From Isochrysis galbana (lineage: Eukaryota > Haptophyta > Isochrysidales > Isochrysidaceae): a stretch of DNA of 64,000 bases. A program made the translations under genes and the position numbers. Shown here piece after piece: positions 12,333 through 22,900 of this stretch (the first letter of the stretch is position 1; each line of letters opens with the position of its first letter). Below the pieces are notes generated by a model. The model did no database searches. It saw only the letters and a list, made by a program, of their open reading frames with translations, and was not told the origin of the DNA. The DNA is taken from the NCBI GenBank assembly GCA_018136815.1, contig CM030931.1:8668557-8732556 (forward strand). The letters run 5' to 3'.

Positions 12333-12701
12333 ATGCCGTCGAAACGACTTTTGATTACCCTCGCGGTGGTCGTCGCCACCGTGGTCACCGCCATCGTCGT
12401 GGCGTTGGTACTCACGAAGAAGCAGCCAGACAGATGCAAGGATGTGGATGGAGAGTGTGCAAACGATGGAGACTGTTGTCACGATCTCGTGTGTTCCGAC
12501 CAAAAGTGCCGTACCGTCACACCGTGTGTCGAGAAAAGGGGGGGGTGCAGTTATGGCGACGAGTGCTGTGAAGGACTTGAGTGCAATGACGATGGAGTGT
12601 GTGAGACGCCATGCCGCGAGCCAGGGTCGGTGTGCCAAAATAACTCGGAGTGTTGTGGTGAATACACGTGTCGTAGTGGTACCTGCAGATCTGATGACTG
12701 A
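12333..12701 (+). CDS. single-pass membrane protein with three cystine-knot-like repeats
   Basis: From the ATG at 12333 the product is 122 residues. A short basic N-terminus is followed by one hydrophobic helix (LLITLAVVVATVVTAIVVAL). Then come three repeats of about 25 residues with spacing C-x6-C-x5-CC-x4-C-x4/5-C (for example CREPGSVCQNNSECC). The topology is a type II signal anchor with an outside cysteine-rich domain. The cysteine framework resembles inhibitor-cystine-knot or dickkopf/EB-like modules; no specific family or activity can be named. The reading frame extends upstream to a TTG, but this ATG is the first one. It lies between a dead hAT element and tandem repeats. An activity such as adhesion, defence or protease inhibition would be speculation. 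Confidence 0.65.
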   Translation: MPSKRLLITLAVVVATVVTAIVVALVLTKKQPDRCKDVDGECANDGDCCHDLVCSDQKCRTVTPCVEKRGGCSYGDECCEGLECNDDGVCETPCREPGSVCQNNSECCGEYTCRSGTCRSDD

Positions 12702-13072
12702 TTGGTTATCACGGAACAAAGTGAAAGGCGCTCATATGAATTTTTTTAAGTTCTCGTCCATCTTACTTATGATCCATTGCAATCGCTTGCGTAGCCATTC
12801 CATTTATATACATGGTTGAGCACTGTGAGGTGGTGCCTTTGCTTAAATACTAGACGATTTTTTTTGGTACCGGCGCATCGCGTATTTGGAAACGAGGGGT
12901 ACCAAATGAAGGCAAACGACCTGGAAAGGGGGAAAGAAAAAAAGAAGAGGGGGGGCTGTCGCCTCTCCTCACGTGAAGAGAGAGACCTCACAGGACTTAG
13001 AAAGTAAATACAGGAGAGGACGGAGGGACATCCGTGACGACACACCTACACTTGTTGTGGTACTATGTACTG

Positions 13073-13496
13073 TTTGGCCCCAACCCATCAACCATCAACC
13101 CATGGATGGGGGCCCAGTGACCAGTGACCAGTGATCAGTGATTGATAGCAATCAATATCGTGTAGACCAAGGGGAACAACATTGAGCTAGCGCGCTCACA
13201 CAACGACGACGGTGACAATTGTACGTTCCCCTCCCTTCACTCGGAGTAGATCCGACACGTATACTACAAAACACGAAACACGAAACACGCGACACGCGTG
13301 CGAGAGCAAAACCTTTCTCGACGGGGGTTACCATGTTTGGCCCCAACCCATGGGGGCCCAGTGATTGATAGCAAATCGTGCAGACTAAGGGGAACATCAT
13401 TGAGCTAGCGCGCACACACAATGACGACGGTCACAACTGAACGTTCTCCTCCCTTCAATCGGAGTAGATCTGACACGTATACTACAAAACACGCGT
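13073..13496. repeat. tandem direct repeat, two units
   Basis: A unit starting near TTTGGCCCCAACCCATC is repeated from about 13334. It contains GGGGAACAACATTGAGCTAG, then ACGACGACGGT, then GGAGTAGATCCGACACGTAT. The copies are diverged by point changes and small indels. Short CCAGTGA iterations occur in the first copy. Confidence 0.7.
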
Positions 13497-13658
13497 TCAG
13501 AGGTCAGAGTCAAACAGGTGCTTTACGATCTGTAGATCTGTAGAGTATCGTCGGGGTCGTTCGCGTCCTTGAAACCTTCCTCCTCCTCTCCTTCTCTTGG
13601 CGGTGGGCGCAGCACAATAGGGGGGCGGCGGTCACTGCGGACGCGGCAAGGGCGCGCC

Positions 13659-14897
13659 ATGTGGTCTCGGCAGGTGCTACCCGCGTGCACGTTGACCGTG
13701 CTCACAACCTCGCAAGCGATGCTGGTCGAGGCGGCCAAGGCCAGCCATTCTGGCAAGATACCATACGACACGAGCGCAGCAGTCTTCTTGACCGAGCTCC
13801 TCAAGCTCTGCATTGCCTTCACCAGCTGGAGCTGCCAACGCCGCACGCTCGAATACTCAGGCCTCGAGAACTTCGTTTGCCTCTCGGCGAACACGTTTGC
13901 CTATGCCGTTCCGGCCACGCTCTTTATCGTACAGAACAACCTGGTGTTTTGGGCGCTCTCGCTTCTTGATCCGCCCACGTTTCAGCTCTGGGCGTGCTTC
14001 AAGATCATTCCAGTGGGCATCCTAGCGCGCATCATGCTCGGTCAGCACCGCTCAAACGTTCAGTGGGCGGCACTCATCATTCTAGCTCTCGGCATGGCAA
14101 CAACGACCATCAGTGAGCAAAAGAGCACAGCGAGTGAGAATGCTGAGGTGGCGAAAACCAACAGCGCCAAGGTGTGGATGGGCATTGTTGTCGTCATTTT
14201 CAACGGCTGCCTCTCCGCATTTTCGTCAATTGTCAATGAGTGGTTGATAAAATTCTCAGACCCACGTGCGCCACTGATGTTCAAGAATTTTCAGATCTAT
14301 CTTTGGGGATCCCTAGTATCCGCCGGTTATTCGATCTATCACGCTGAATCGGCAGGAGTGTGGCTATCGCTGCTGCCTCGCACAATTACCGGATCGGCGT
14401 ACGGAGCAGCCATCATTGTGAATAATGCAGCCGTCGGGCTGTGTGTCTCGGCGGTGCGTTGGCCACGCTTGTCGCACCCGCCGTCTCTAGAGCATATCCC
14501 GAGAGCCACATGCCGATTAGCACGGGCTTGGCTTCGTAGTCCATGCTGCGCGTGACGGGCACGAGCGAAAGCACTGACAACATACTACAACATATTTGGT
14601 TTGCAGGTGATAAAGTACGCTGACAATCTCACGAAAGGCTTTTCGACGTCGGCAGCCGTGCTTCTAGCTTCGGCAGCATCAACCATAAGCTTTGGGTATG
14701 TTCCATCTCGCCCATTTTTGATTGGATCGTCGGTGGCTTGCTCGGCCTTCTACCTATACTTCGGTGCGCACAACTCGGTGCTGCTCCAGCAAACCGAATC
14801 GTTGGAAAGCGAGGAGGAGGCATCATCGGAGTTGCAGAAGTTGAGTGATCATGAGTCTTGTGGCGAAAGAAGTCCGTTGCAAAGTCAACGGGTCTAG
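13659..14897 (+). CDS. nucleotide-sugar transporter (SLC35A-like)
   Basis: There are two exons (13659-14453, 14607-14897) joined by a GT-AG intron of 153 bp, giving 361 residues. The multi-helix protein has hallmarks of the UDP-galactose / CMP-sialic acid transporter family. These include the early LVEAAKASHSGKIPYDTSAA segment, FLTELLKL, FIVQNNLVFWALSLLDPPTF and NNAAVGLCVSAVIKYADNLT across the splice junction, then KGFSTSAAVLLAS. Such proteins exchange nucleotide sugars for nucleoside monophosphate across the Golgi membrane. The substrate cannot be told from sequence alone. The ATG follows a CT-rich leader at 13572-13600. The C-terminal tail is acidic and cytosolic. Confidence 0.9.
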
Positions 14898-15043
14898 CAA
14901 AAATCTCACAACGATCGAGAAGCGCGTTATGGCGCTTTGGTTGGCCGTCAACCTACATCAACCCCACCTCACGCCCCCCCACCCAACCCTCCTCCCCCGC
15001 CCCGGACTCGGCACTAGGCGTTGCAGATGGTCCCCGGTACATA

Positions 15044-15331
15044 ATGTTGCACAACCTACACGTCACCGGCCTCCTTGTCATCATTGCTACCAGTGGCAGT
15101 TGGGCTTTCACAGGGCTAGCCCGTTCCCCTCTCGGTTTTGCGGCTGCCCACCGCATCGGCCGCTCAATCCCTACCAAACTTCGGCCCTACCCACAATTTC
15201 AGTTTTGCCATTCTTGCTTAGCAGCATACTCGGGGGGCAACTTCTTGATCGTGTTAAATCAGCTACTCTCAATAGCTTTAAGATCTAACACTAACACTCT
15301 ACCCATAGAGCGGTCAAATAGTGCTTTATAA
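15044..15331 (+). CDS. orphan N-terminal presequence ORF (signal plus transit-like)
   Basis: The 95-residue ORF begins with a hydrophobic segment (LLVIIATSGSWA). This is followed by Phe and a basic Ser/Ala/Arg-rich stretch (FTGLARSPLGFAAAHRIGRS). That order, with Phe at the predicted cleavage site, resembles the bipartite plastid presequences of algae with secondary plastids. No mature domain follows before the stop, and the 3' end runs into a repeat fragment. It may be a first exon, a gene truncated by insertion, or chance. Confidence 0.3.
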   Translation: MLHNLHVTGLLVIIATSGSWAFTGLARSPLGFAAAHRIGRSIPTKLRPYPQFQFCHSCLAAYSGGNFLIVLNQLLSIALRSNTNTLPIERSNSAL

Positions 15332-15400
15332 CTACTAAAGTGAGGGGGCGGGGCTGCATTTTTTGACCGTTCTCCGAAGCCCAAGAAAAAAATCCTGGGG
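15310..15400. repeat. single end of the 41.7-kb MITE family
   Basis: The stretch contains GAGCGGTCAAA, then GCTGCATTTTTTGACCG, then GCCCAAGAAAAAAATCCTGG. It matches the right arm of the element at 41687-41994. No matching left arm is visible nearby, so it looks truncated. Confidence 0.5.
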
Positions 15401-15944
15401 AGCTTACCTGCCACTACGAAGAATTGCCGAGGAATATTTGGGTTTTACAGCCCCCCTCGCCTGCCCCCGCTGCATACGCATGCACGCGTTGGGGCTCTAA
15501 TAGCTAATAGTACAGAACTGGAACTGGCGGTGGCGGTCGCGCCGCGGGGCCGATGAGGTTGTTTGTTTCGGGGCCGTTGTTTCATGACACTCGATTCCCC
15601 CGAGATCTGAGATCTGTAATAAAAAAAATTCAGATGCGCACCTGCACTGAGCCGCTGGCCGATGCCGCACGCCGACGCAGGTGAAGACGCAGGTGAAGAT
15701 GTCCCTGCAGGCCCTGCAGAGAGCCCGGCATAGCCCGGGGGCGGGCGGGCGGGTCATCTGAGCGCCCCGGCTTGCATTCATGGTCATGTCTGGGGCCTAG
15801 GCTCCTTCAGACGGCGAAGGGGGCGTAGCGTTGCGCACTCCCGGGGTTGCTGGAGTGCTGCAGCGACAAACTGCGAGGATGATGCTGAGGCCGTAGAGGT
15901 CGCCAGTCGAGCGCCCGAAGTCAGTGGTGGAGCCGCCTGCTGGC

Positions 15945-16060
15945 GGGGGGGGAAGAGCCGGGGGAGTGGGGGTGTAGAAAGTATGCTACGTGCTACGTGT
16001 AGTAGGGGTAGTGGTTCCAGCATGCGCCGCGAGTGCGGTAAGAATATTATCAAGTTTACG
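15945..16060 (+). repeat. repeat family 2 copy
   Basis: The copy contains GTGGGGGTGTAGAAAGTATG, then TACGTGCTACGTGTAGTAGG, then GCCGCGAGTGCGGTAAGAAT and ATTAT. It is shared with 20285-20490 (reverse), 23043-23215 and 36588-36636. It causes the same peptide-like string to appear in open frames at several loci. Confidence 0.7.
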
Positions 16061-16184
16061 TACGTGTGTGGGTGAAGGTTGTTTGCTCGTGAGTGAGCCC
16101 TCGAGGCCAATAGGAAAATTGCAATCACGATGTACCGAGGGGGGGCACCCAAACGTTTCAACTCTTAGCTGTTAGCCAACAACC

Positions 16185-16275
16185 GATCGTACCCAACATG
16201 CTTAAAGCCCTTGATCGCGCTTGAGGCGGGGTACCCAACATGCTTAAAGCCCTTGATCGCGCCTGAGGCGGGCGG
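16185..16275. repeat. two-unit tandem repeat, ~48 bp
   Basis: Two near-identical units read GTACCCAACATGCTTAAAGC, then CCTTGATCGCGC and YTGAGGCGGG. The repeat lies in the 3' flank of DNA ligase I. Confidence 0.8.
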
Positions 16276-16411
16276 TAGGAAGCGCGGCAAAATGCCAAGC
16301 GAAAACGTGGAGCATATTGGACCGTGGTGCACTTTATAAGTCGCACATCTAGTAGTACTATGATCCTTTAGCATGTAGTATAGCGCATGCATATACCCGC
16401 GCCTCCAAAAT

Positions 16412-19400
16412 CTAAAAGTCGTCATCATCGTCGAATCCATTCACGTCCTTCGTGCATGCTTGATCTTGATACATTTGCGCAATCTGCGACGCGTTCGTCG
16501 CGTCCTCCGGTCCCTTGTCATCTCGCACGCGCAGAAACCGAGGGAAGCGAAGCGCAATGCCCTTGACTGGATCGACCAGTCCGACTGCAGCTTGGTGCAC
16601 TGGTGATATCGAGAGATCGGCAGCTAGAACTTCCCACACCTGCTCAAGGTAAGCTCGAGGGGGATACGCTCACAGGGACGGCAGCGAAAGGTTCGGCCGA
16701 GCGCAAAGGGTTCACGAGGACGTGAACATGTCCTTCCCACAAGCATGCCTTGCCGCGACATGCCTAATCCTACGATCGGATTCGCTTACCTGACAGGGCT
16801 CAAACCAAACGTCCGGTGTCAACGCCGCGGTCTCGGGCACGCGATAGTATGCACGCGGTCCCTCGATCTTCTTGTTGTTGAGAGATTCAGCAAGCTCTTG
16901 TAGAGCCGTGTCACTGAAGCCTGTGCCAATCTTGCAGACGGACTGATACTCCTCATCTTCGTCGTTGTAACATGCCAGCAAGTAAGCCCCGTACACTCCG
17001 GTGCGCTTTCCCTTTCCGTAGTACGCACCGATGGGCACCAAGTCACAAGAGTCCGTCATCCCCTGCAGATAATCCTTTTTGACCTTCAGCCAATTGAGCG
17101 AGCGCTTTGATGGCTCATATGTAGCGTCTTGATCGAGTGTCTTGACCATAAGGCCCTCGCAGTTGCCCTTGATCGCTTGTTGCAGCCACTCGGCTATGCC
17201 GTCTTCATCGGCAACGTCGCTCGACCGTGCAAACTGCAAGGAGGTGAGTGCGATCCTTGGTCAGCAAGGCAGGCGATAAGGCAGCGTGAATAGCTTGCCT
17301 AGCATGTGCGCGTTCAACATGTAGACCATGCTTGACTGCGGCACGGGCTCGTAGCGAACCTCAAACTCAGCTGGCAGTGAGTTGAAAGTTTTGTGGAGGA
17401 TCTCGCGGCGATGTGCAAGCTGCTTTCTCAACAGCGGCTCGCCATTAAGATACAACAAATCGAAGGCGAAGACGCAAACCTGTACAGTGATGTTGTCCAA
17501 AGTTGCATCCTTCCTCTTGCGTGTAGAGAGAACTTGGAATGGTCTGATCTCGCCCGTCGTCCGATCCATCGCCACCGCCTCAGCGTCGATTATGAAAGAA
17601 GTGACGCCCTCCGCAGTTGCGCGAGGAACAACTGCCGCAATGTCAGGATACTTGGATGTCATATCCTCCGAGTTGCGAGAGAACACCTAAAATCAAACGC
17701 AGCTGGTGCATAAGGTCGAACCTGCACGGCAATGACAGGTGCTCTACAAGAGGACAGAAGGCAGAAGAGCGCATGCCTTGATCGTTCCGTCATTCAGCAT
17801 ATGAATTTGGGCTCGCTCGCCGTCATACTTGAACTCGCATGTGAAGCGGCCGGATGAAAAACGATCGAGCACCTAACGGCAGGATATGACGAAGTGAACG
17901 CTGAGCGCAAATTGCGACGCCGGTTGGCACTCCGTCGCAGAAGTAAGCGTAGGCTTGGAAGAGAGAATAATTTGGACGTCGAAGCGCTCCCACGGAAAAA
18001 CCAACGCATGGACTCTGCGCTCACCTCCGAAATCCCCTTTGTTGGCTTGGCTAGCATTGGCTTGACAGGGATGCCTGTCGTTAGGTGCGCGTGCTTGTGC
18101 AGATTAGCAAGCCCGTGCGCCAGTAACACACGAGTGATGACCTCGTAATTCGGCATCTCACAGTACACACGCTTGATGATCGCCTCAGCTTCTGCCAGAA
18201 GCGCGACGAGGGCCTCGCCCTTGGGCAGCTTCCCGCCAGGTCCGCCCGGGCCGCCTGGCGCAAAAGGCAATGGCTCGCCTAGATCGCTCTTGTCGTCACT
18301 GGCCGTTATCGGAGGTGGTGTCAGCACCACAGCGTGGGCTAGAGCGACCAGCACTGTTTGCTCAGCAAGCCCAATGCGCATTTTGCCTTGTAATGCACGC
18401 ACAATGTATTGCGCCTCAGAACCTTGCGCCGCAACAAGCATTTGCTTAATCTTCTCCTTCTTGCGGGTCATAACGTCTTTGCCAGATGCCTTGGCCAGCT
18501 CAATGAAGTTGGCAAGCACGCTCTTGACCATCAAAGGCTTGGGTTTCCCAAACGTGATTTGTTTACGGCGTGCGCTTGCTGCCACCACGCCCAAGTCTCC
18601 TTCCTCCTCAAGCTGTGTTTTCACTGCGTCGACGCTTTTGCCACACGTCTCTGCAACTGCCTTGATCATGATGGTATCACCTACCCCAAGCTCCAAGCCC
18701 TCGTACGAGGCGGCGATCTTGTTGGTAGCCACGCATATGGTAGCATGTAGCTGCTGGGGGGAGGTGGCAATCACCGTTCGAAAGCAATTTGCCATCAATT
18801 GAGTGATCAGAAGACGTTTAGATTCGGCCTCAATCTTTGTGAAGATCGTTGTGAGGTAAGCAAATGGCACATCAGCACCTTTTGACCATGTTGCCTCGGC
18901 CTGAGGATCGTACGATAAGTATGCTTTGAGGTCCAGCAAGCTCGCCCTACCTTTTGCAGCCGAACCGGCGACTTTCGCCACTGCTCCAGCACCGAATAGA
19001 GTCAGCGGCTTTCTCTCCGAGGGCTCAGTGACAGCTTCAACAAGCTTGTTGTCTTCCAAATGCACTTTAGATGGCCTTCGACCATCACATGGGCTGTCCT
19101 CTGGCAATGAATCATTCGACGATTGCACTGCGGAATCGTCCACCCTCGATGATTCTGGGGCTCTGTCTACCTCGGCTGCTGTAGTAGGTACACATGACAC
19201 TAATGGCTGTTCAGCTGCTGCAGGTTGAACAGGCACCTCTATGGAGGCGTCCTCGTCGTCGTCGCAGATCACAGCCTTCCGAAGACGTTTTCGCCCTGAT
19301 CAAAAAGAGCGGGAAAACGCGTCACATGCGCTGTTCCGGCACTCCCAATCCCCAAAGTGCACATTCTGCGTCAAGAACAGAGAGCACTAGCATCAGCAGT

Positions 19401-19562
19401 ACCTGGTTGCTGCACTTCTGTCTCCATCGCGACCGGCTTGGCACAGGCAGGGTCGGAAGGAGAAGCGGCTGGCGTTTCAGTTTGAGGCTCGGGCTGGTCT
19501 ACTGACTCGACCGCGGCCTCTGCCTTGGGCGTATGCTTCGGCTTGAAGAATGAGGTGATCAT
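16412..19562 (-). CDS. LIG1: ATP-dependent DNA ligase I
   Basis: There are six exons (complement of 16412-16639, 16790-17233, 17327-17686, 17777-17872, 18025-19295, 19403-19562), spliced to 2559 bp, 852 residues. The ATG at 19562 gives MITSFFKPK, a PCNA-interacting motif like that at the start of animal LIG1. A basic nuclear-signal-like stretch (GRKRLRK) spans the first junction, then an acidic linker. The DNA-binding domain covers about residues 160-460. The adenylation motif [15 protein letters not shown] has the likely nucleophile Lys492. Later motifs are [41 protein letters not shown] and the C-terminal [17 protein letters not shown]. It seals Okazaki-fragment and repair nicks in the nucleus. 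The intron between exons 3 and 4 starts with GC (AAG|gcatgc), the others with GT. All junctions keep the family alignment intact. Confidence 0.95.
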
Positions 19563-19984
19563 TGGGCGGTCCGCCAGTTGCTGTGAACCAACGCAGCAGA
19601 GAGCCGTGGGGAGGGGGGGGGGGGGCAGACCAGAGCGATGGTTGTCCAGAGGTTGGGGGAGAGGGGCCAACGGGCGAGCGAGGAGCGAGAGAGAGGCTCG
19701 CGGTTGGAGGGTGCGAGAGCAGTGGGCGGCCTCGCGCGCACCGAGGGGAGCGAGCGTGCGAGCGCGCGAGGGGCAGGCCGCCAGAGAGACCACACCATAA
19801 AGAAGAGATGTACTCTACTATGATTATGTGAACAGGCGCATCGAGACACGCATGATGCGCGCAAAGGGAGAGAAGATCAGACAACAAAACCTGTAGGCCG
19901 GCGCGATCTTTTGGCGGGAAAGCTGTGCTCGGTAGTACTTTAACCAGAAAAGTGTGGCGAAGGGCTTCGTTTTCGCTTTACATC

Positions 19985-20300
19985 TTGTTAGTTTCCAACG
20001 TGATAGGAGGACAAGTGTAGAAATCGCAATACTGATACTGACTTCAATCCCAACCGCAACCTGCAACCTGTTTGTCATCCATAAGTGTGAAGGCCGCAAT
20101 CAGCAATTATAGCATGACGCATGACATCTGCTGGTTAGTGTTAGTTTTTGTTCATTCCAAAGTCCAAAGTCCAAAGTCAAAGTGCAAGGAGGACAAGGGT
20201 GGAAATCGCAATACTTTACTGACTTTAATCCCAACCGCAACCCGTTTGTCATCCACAAGTGTCAAGTGTGGAAGCCGCAATTATTATAGCATACATACCA
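19985..20300. repeat. tandem direct repeat, two units
   Basis: A block with GAAATCGCAATACTGATACT, then CCCAACCGCAACC, then TTTGTCATCCATAAGTGTGA and GCAATTATAGCAT recurs from about 20185. The units differ by small indels. Short CAAAGTC iterations separate them. Confidence 0.7.
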
Positions 20301-20490
20301 CTCGCGGCGAATGGAACCTTATAATATTCTTACCGCACTCGCGGCGAATGGAACCACTACCCACTACAAGTAGCACGTAGCATACTCTCTACACCCCCAT
20401 TCCCCCGGCCCTTCTCCCCCCGCCATCAGGCGGCTCCCTCCGTACACTACTAGGGGGATTGGGGTGGAGGGCTTAGCAGATATGGTCGTG
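20285..20490 (-). repeat. repeat family 2 copy, reverse orientation
   Basis: This is the reverse-complement version of the 15.95-kb and 23.05-kb copies. The terminal motif ACTCGCGGCGAATGGAACC occurs twice, about 45 bp apart. The longest visible version extends through CCCCGCCATCAGGCGGCTCC to the CCTAGTAG-like end and abuts family 3. Confidence 0.7.
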
Positions 20491-20966
20491 AGTGCACACC
20501 ACCGAGTGTTCGTCGTGTTGGCATCACCTCCTCGCTCCAAAAGTTTTTCGGAGGTCAATCGGCGGTGCACGCGTGCGTGCCGCCCGGAGGACACCAACCA
20601 AAACTGACACGCCTCGACACCACCCACTGCCCGTGTAAGTTTAAAGTTAGTATCAGCGAGAGGGAGGGCAAAAAACTCTTTTCTAGCCAGAGGTCGTGAG
20701 TGCACACCACCGAGCGTTCGTCGTGTTAGCATCACCTCCTCGTTCCAAAAGTTTTTTGGAGGTCAATCGGCGGTGCACGCGTGCGCGCCGCCTGGAGGAC
20801 ACCACCCAAAACTGACAAGCGCCAACACCACCCACTGATCACCTCCTCGCTCCAAAAGTTTTTCGGAGGTCAATCGGCGGTGCACGCGCGCGCGCCGCCC
20901 GGAGGACACCACCCAAAACTGACAAGTGCCGACACCGCCCACTGCCCATGTAAGTTTAAGGTTAGT
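20484..20966. repeat. repeat family 3, tandem array of about 2.6 units
   Basis: Units of roughly 130-210 bp share GTCGTGAGTGCACACCACCG, GTGTTGGCATCACCTCCTCG, CCAAAAGTTTTTCGGAGGTC and a GC-rich AATCGGCGGTGCACGCG block. Two related units occur at 46597-46858. Confidence 0.75.
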
Positions 20967-21231
20967 ATGGAGGAAAGGGTACTTGGACAAAAAAATTAAG
21001 TCCGTAACAGTCCTTTCACGCCGATCGCGCACTGGGTGGCAGTGGCGAGAGCTTGACTTCGTTGCATTAATTCGTTGCATCAATTCTTGTAATTCTTGTT
21101 GATTTTGTCATGTGGAATATGACGAGGCATTGCCTGCTTACTGGCCGCCCTGTTTTTTGCTCCGCCGAGAAAAAAATCGCGCCAAGCGCGCAAAGAACGG
21201 GCGGCGGCAGCCATGTCTCGAGAGAAGTCAG

Positions 21232-22299
21232 TCACGGCTGCTGCGGCTGCTGCGGCGGCTGCGGCTGCTGCGGCGGCTGCGGCTGCTGCGGCTGCTGCGG
21301 CTGCTGCGGCTGCTGCGGCTGCTGCGCCTGCGCCTGGTTCCAAATTAGTTGTTGAATGGCCGGATCGGATTCCCAATGATCCCTTGCACTTCTTATGATG
21401 GTATCGTATTTCAGCCATACCTTTCTTTGGGAATTATCATATTTACGCACGTATTCACATCGTTTTACGAAATCTGAAGTATTTGCAATAAATAGGTCAA
21501 TTTTTTCTTTAATGTTGTTAATCGAATCGCCCGGCTTAATTATACTCTCTGCGTTGGGTAGAGTTATTTGTAAGTTTGGGGCTGTTGGGAAGTAAGCAGT
21601 TGTTATTAAGTTGACCTCATATTTGAATTTTTCTAGATCCTGTTTGAGATGTTCTGGAACATTAGCGCTATCTAAATAGTAGTTGACTTCAGTTATGTAA
21701 TTTAGTTGTTCGATGAATACACGTGGAAACAGGATGGTCGGCAACTTTTCCCGTTCTTCTTGGAGAAAATCTTTGAAGGCATTCATGAACGAAGTTTCAT
21801 TGGTTGTTTTTCGGGCCAATTGCGCAATGACATTTTTCATGTCTTGGTACTTTTTCATTCGTTTTAGGAATCGCTTGGCTACCTTCGCATACCGTTTTGT
21901 ATCAACGCATAATGGTTTGTATGTTCTATAAATTCGGTATGCGTTCTTAATCCGCTCAGGAGGATAGAAAGGAAGAAGAATGGGGGCGGGGGAGAGGGGT
22001 GGTGGGCGAAGGGAGGGCTGGTCTTGGGATTGGGACGGATGGGGTGGCTGGGATTGGGAAGGGGATGGTTGGTCGTGGGACGAATGGGGTTGGGATTGTG
22101 AAGGTTGAGAGGGTTGAGGTTGCTGGGATTGGAAAGGTTGGGGGGATGGCTGGGATGACTGGGGTGGCTGGGATGACTGGGGTGGCTGGGATGGCTGGGG
22201 TGGCTGGGATGGCTGGGGTGGCTGGGATGGCTGGGGTGGCTGGGATGGCTGGGGTGGCTGGGGTGGCTGGAATAGGCGTTGAGAACATACGTTCTGCAA
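21232..22299 (-). CDS. AT-rich, foreign-looking ORF with Pro/Gln repeats at both ends
   Basis: The open frame is up to 355 residues. The N-terminal third is an 18-bp-unit minisatellite read as PPQPSQ-type repeats. A unique middle of about 200 residues (from APILLPFYPPERIKNAYRIY onward) is rich in Ile, Asn, Lys and Tyr. The C-terminus is another repeat (QPQQPQQPQ). The local DNA is much richer in A+T than the neighbouring genes. The frame starts with TTG, not ATG. An overlapping frame at 22327-21956 begins with two ATG codons and a hydrophobic segment (VWIFVLHIAERMF) and enters the same repeat as ATPAIP. The repeat is open in all three frames, so a frame shift inside it could join the membrane segment to the unique domain. 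No family is recognised. Viral or other horizontal origin is inference. Confidence 0.45.
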   Translation of the reverse strand: MQNVCSQRLFQPPQPPQPSQPPQPSQPPQPSQPPQPSQPPQSSQPPQSSQPSPQPFQSQQPQPSQPSQSQPHSSHDQPSPSQSQPPHPSQSQDQPSLRPPPLSPAPILLPFYPPERIKNAYRIYRTYKPLCVDTKRYAKVAKRFLKRMKKYQDMKNVIAQLARKTTNETSFMNAFKDFLQEEREKLPTILFPRVFIEQLNYITEVNYYLDSANVPEHLKQDLEKFKYEVNLITTAYFPTAPNLQITLPNAESIIKPGDSINNIKEKIDLFIANTSDFVKRCEYVRKYDNSQRKVWLKYDTIIRSARDHWESDPAIQQLIWNQAQAQQPQQPQQPQQPQQPQPPQQPQPPQQPQQP

Positions 22300-22326
22300 T
22301 ATGCAAAACGAAGATCCACACCATCA

Positions 22327-22494
22327 TTAGGGTGGTAATGATAATTTCAACGTAAACTTCATAGAAGCGAATCGCGAACCCGAAACTTGTCTGAATGTCC
22401 GTCCGAATTTCTGTCCAAACTCTTGTCCAGACTCCTGTTCGTAATTAATACCACTCGACTGTTCCTCCTGCAGCAGCTGGCTATATTTATCCAT
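22327..22494 (-). CDS. small AT-rich ORF upstream of the Pro/Gln ORF
   Basis: The 55-residue frame starts MDKYSQLLQEEQSSGINYEQ and continues Gln/Phe/Gly-rich (QEFGQKFGRTFRQ). It shares the low GC and the strand of the following ORF, ending where that ORF's membrane-segment frame begins. It may be the N-terminus of the same broken gene. There is no family match by eye. Confidence 0.3.
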   Translation of the reverse strand: MDKYSQLLQEEQSSGINYEQESGQEFGQKFGRTFRQVSGSRFASMKFTLKLSLPP

Positions 22495-22639
22495 TAACTT
22501 AAGGTAGCGCGGCCACCGGGGCGGGCGGGGGGCGGGGGGGGGGGGGTTGCTCGGGAAAGGGGGGGGGGGGGCGCGAAAAGAGAAACCCGTGGGGACCATG
22601 CCCCCCCAGACACCGCGGCCTGCACAGCCACCATCGACG

Positions 22640-22900
22640 CCAGCCATGGGCCGCGCTTGGCATGTCTTGCAGGCGGCCTCTCATCTTGCAGCTTGCAGCG
22701 GCCGCCCCTGAGGCCCAGGAGCGCCAGCGAGGGAGAGGCAGGGGAGACCAGGGCCCAGCCCCAGCCTCCTCTGCCCCCTGAGCTGGCCTCCAGGAGCCTC
22801 CAGGGGTCGCCAGAGGCAGCTGCAGGCCTGTCGCAGGCGCGCCATCGCGCGTGCCTGCAGGAGAGGGGAGAGAGAGCGCGGAGAAAGGGGTGGGCGGAGC
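22640..22900. repeat. repeat family 1 core fragment
   Basis: It contains GCCAGCGAGGGAGAGGCAGG, then CAGCCCCAGCCTCCTCTGCC and CCCTGAGCTGGCC. It matches the centre of the family-1 copies at 5.6 kb, 8.2 kb and 28.9 kb. Confidence 0.6.

Noticed and set aside
16185-16275. Possible CRISPR-like or regulatory array
   Set aside because: Only two direct units with no spacers; a simple tandem duplication in eukaryotic DNA.
21110-21418. Poly-alanine and Cys/Gly-rich ORFs
   Set aside because: They are shadow frames of the GCTGCTGCGG repeat that encodes the Gln/Pro tail on the minus strand.
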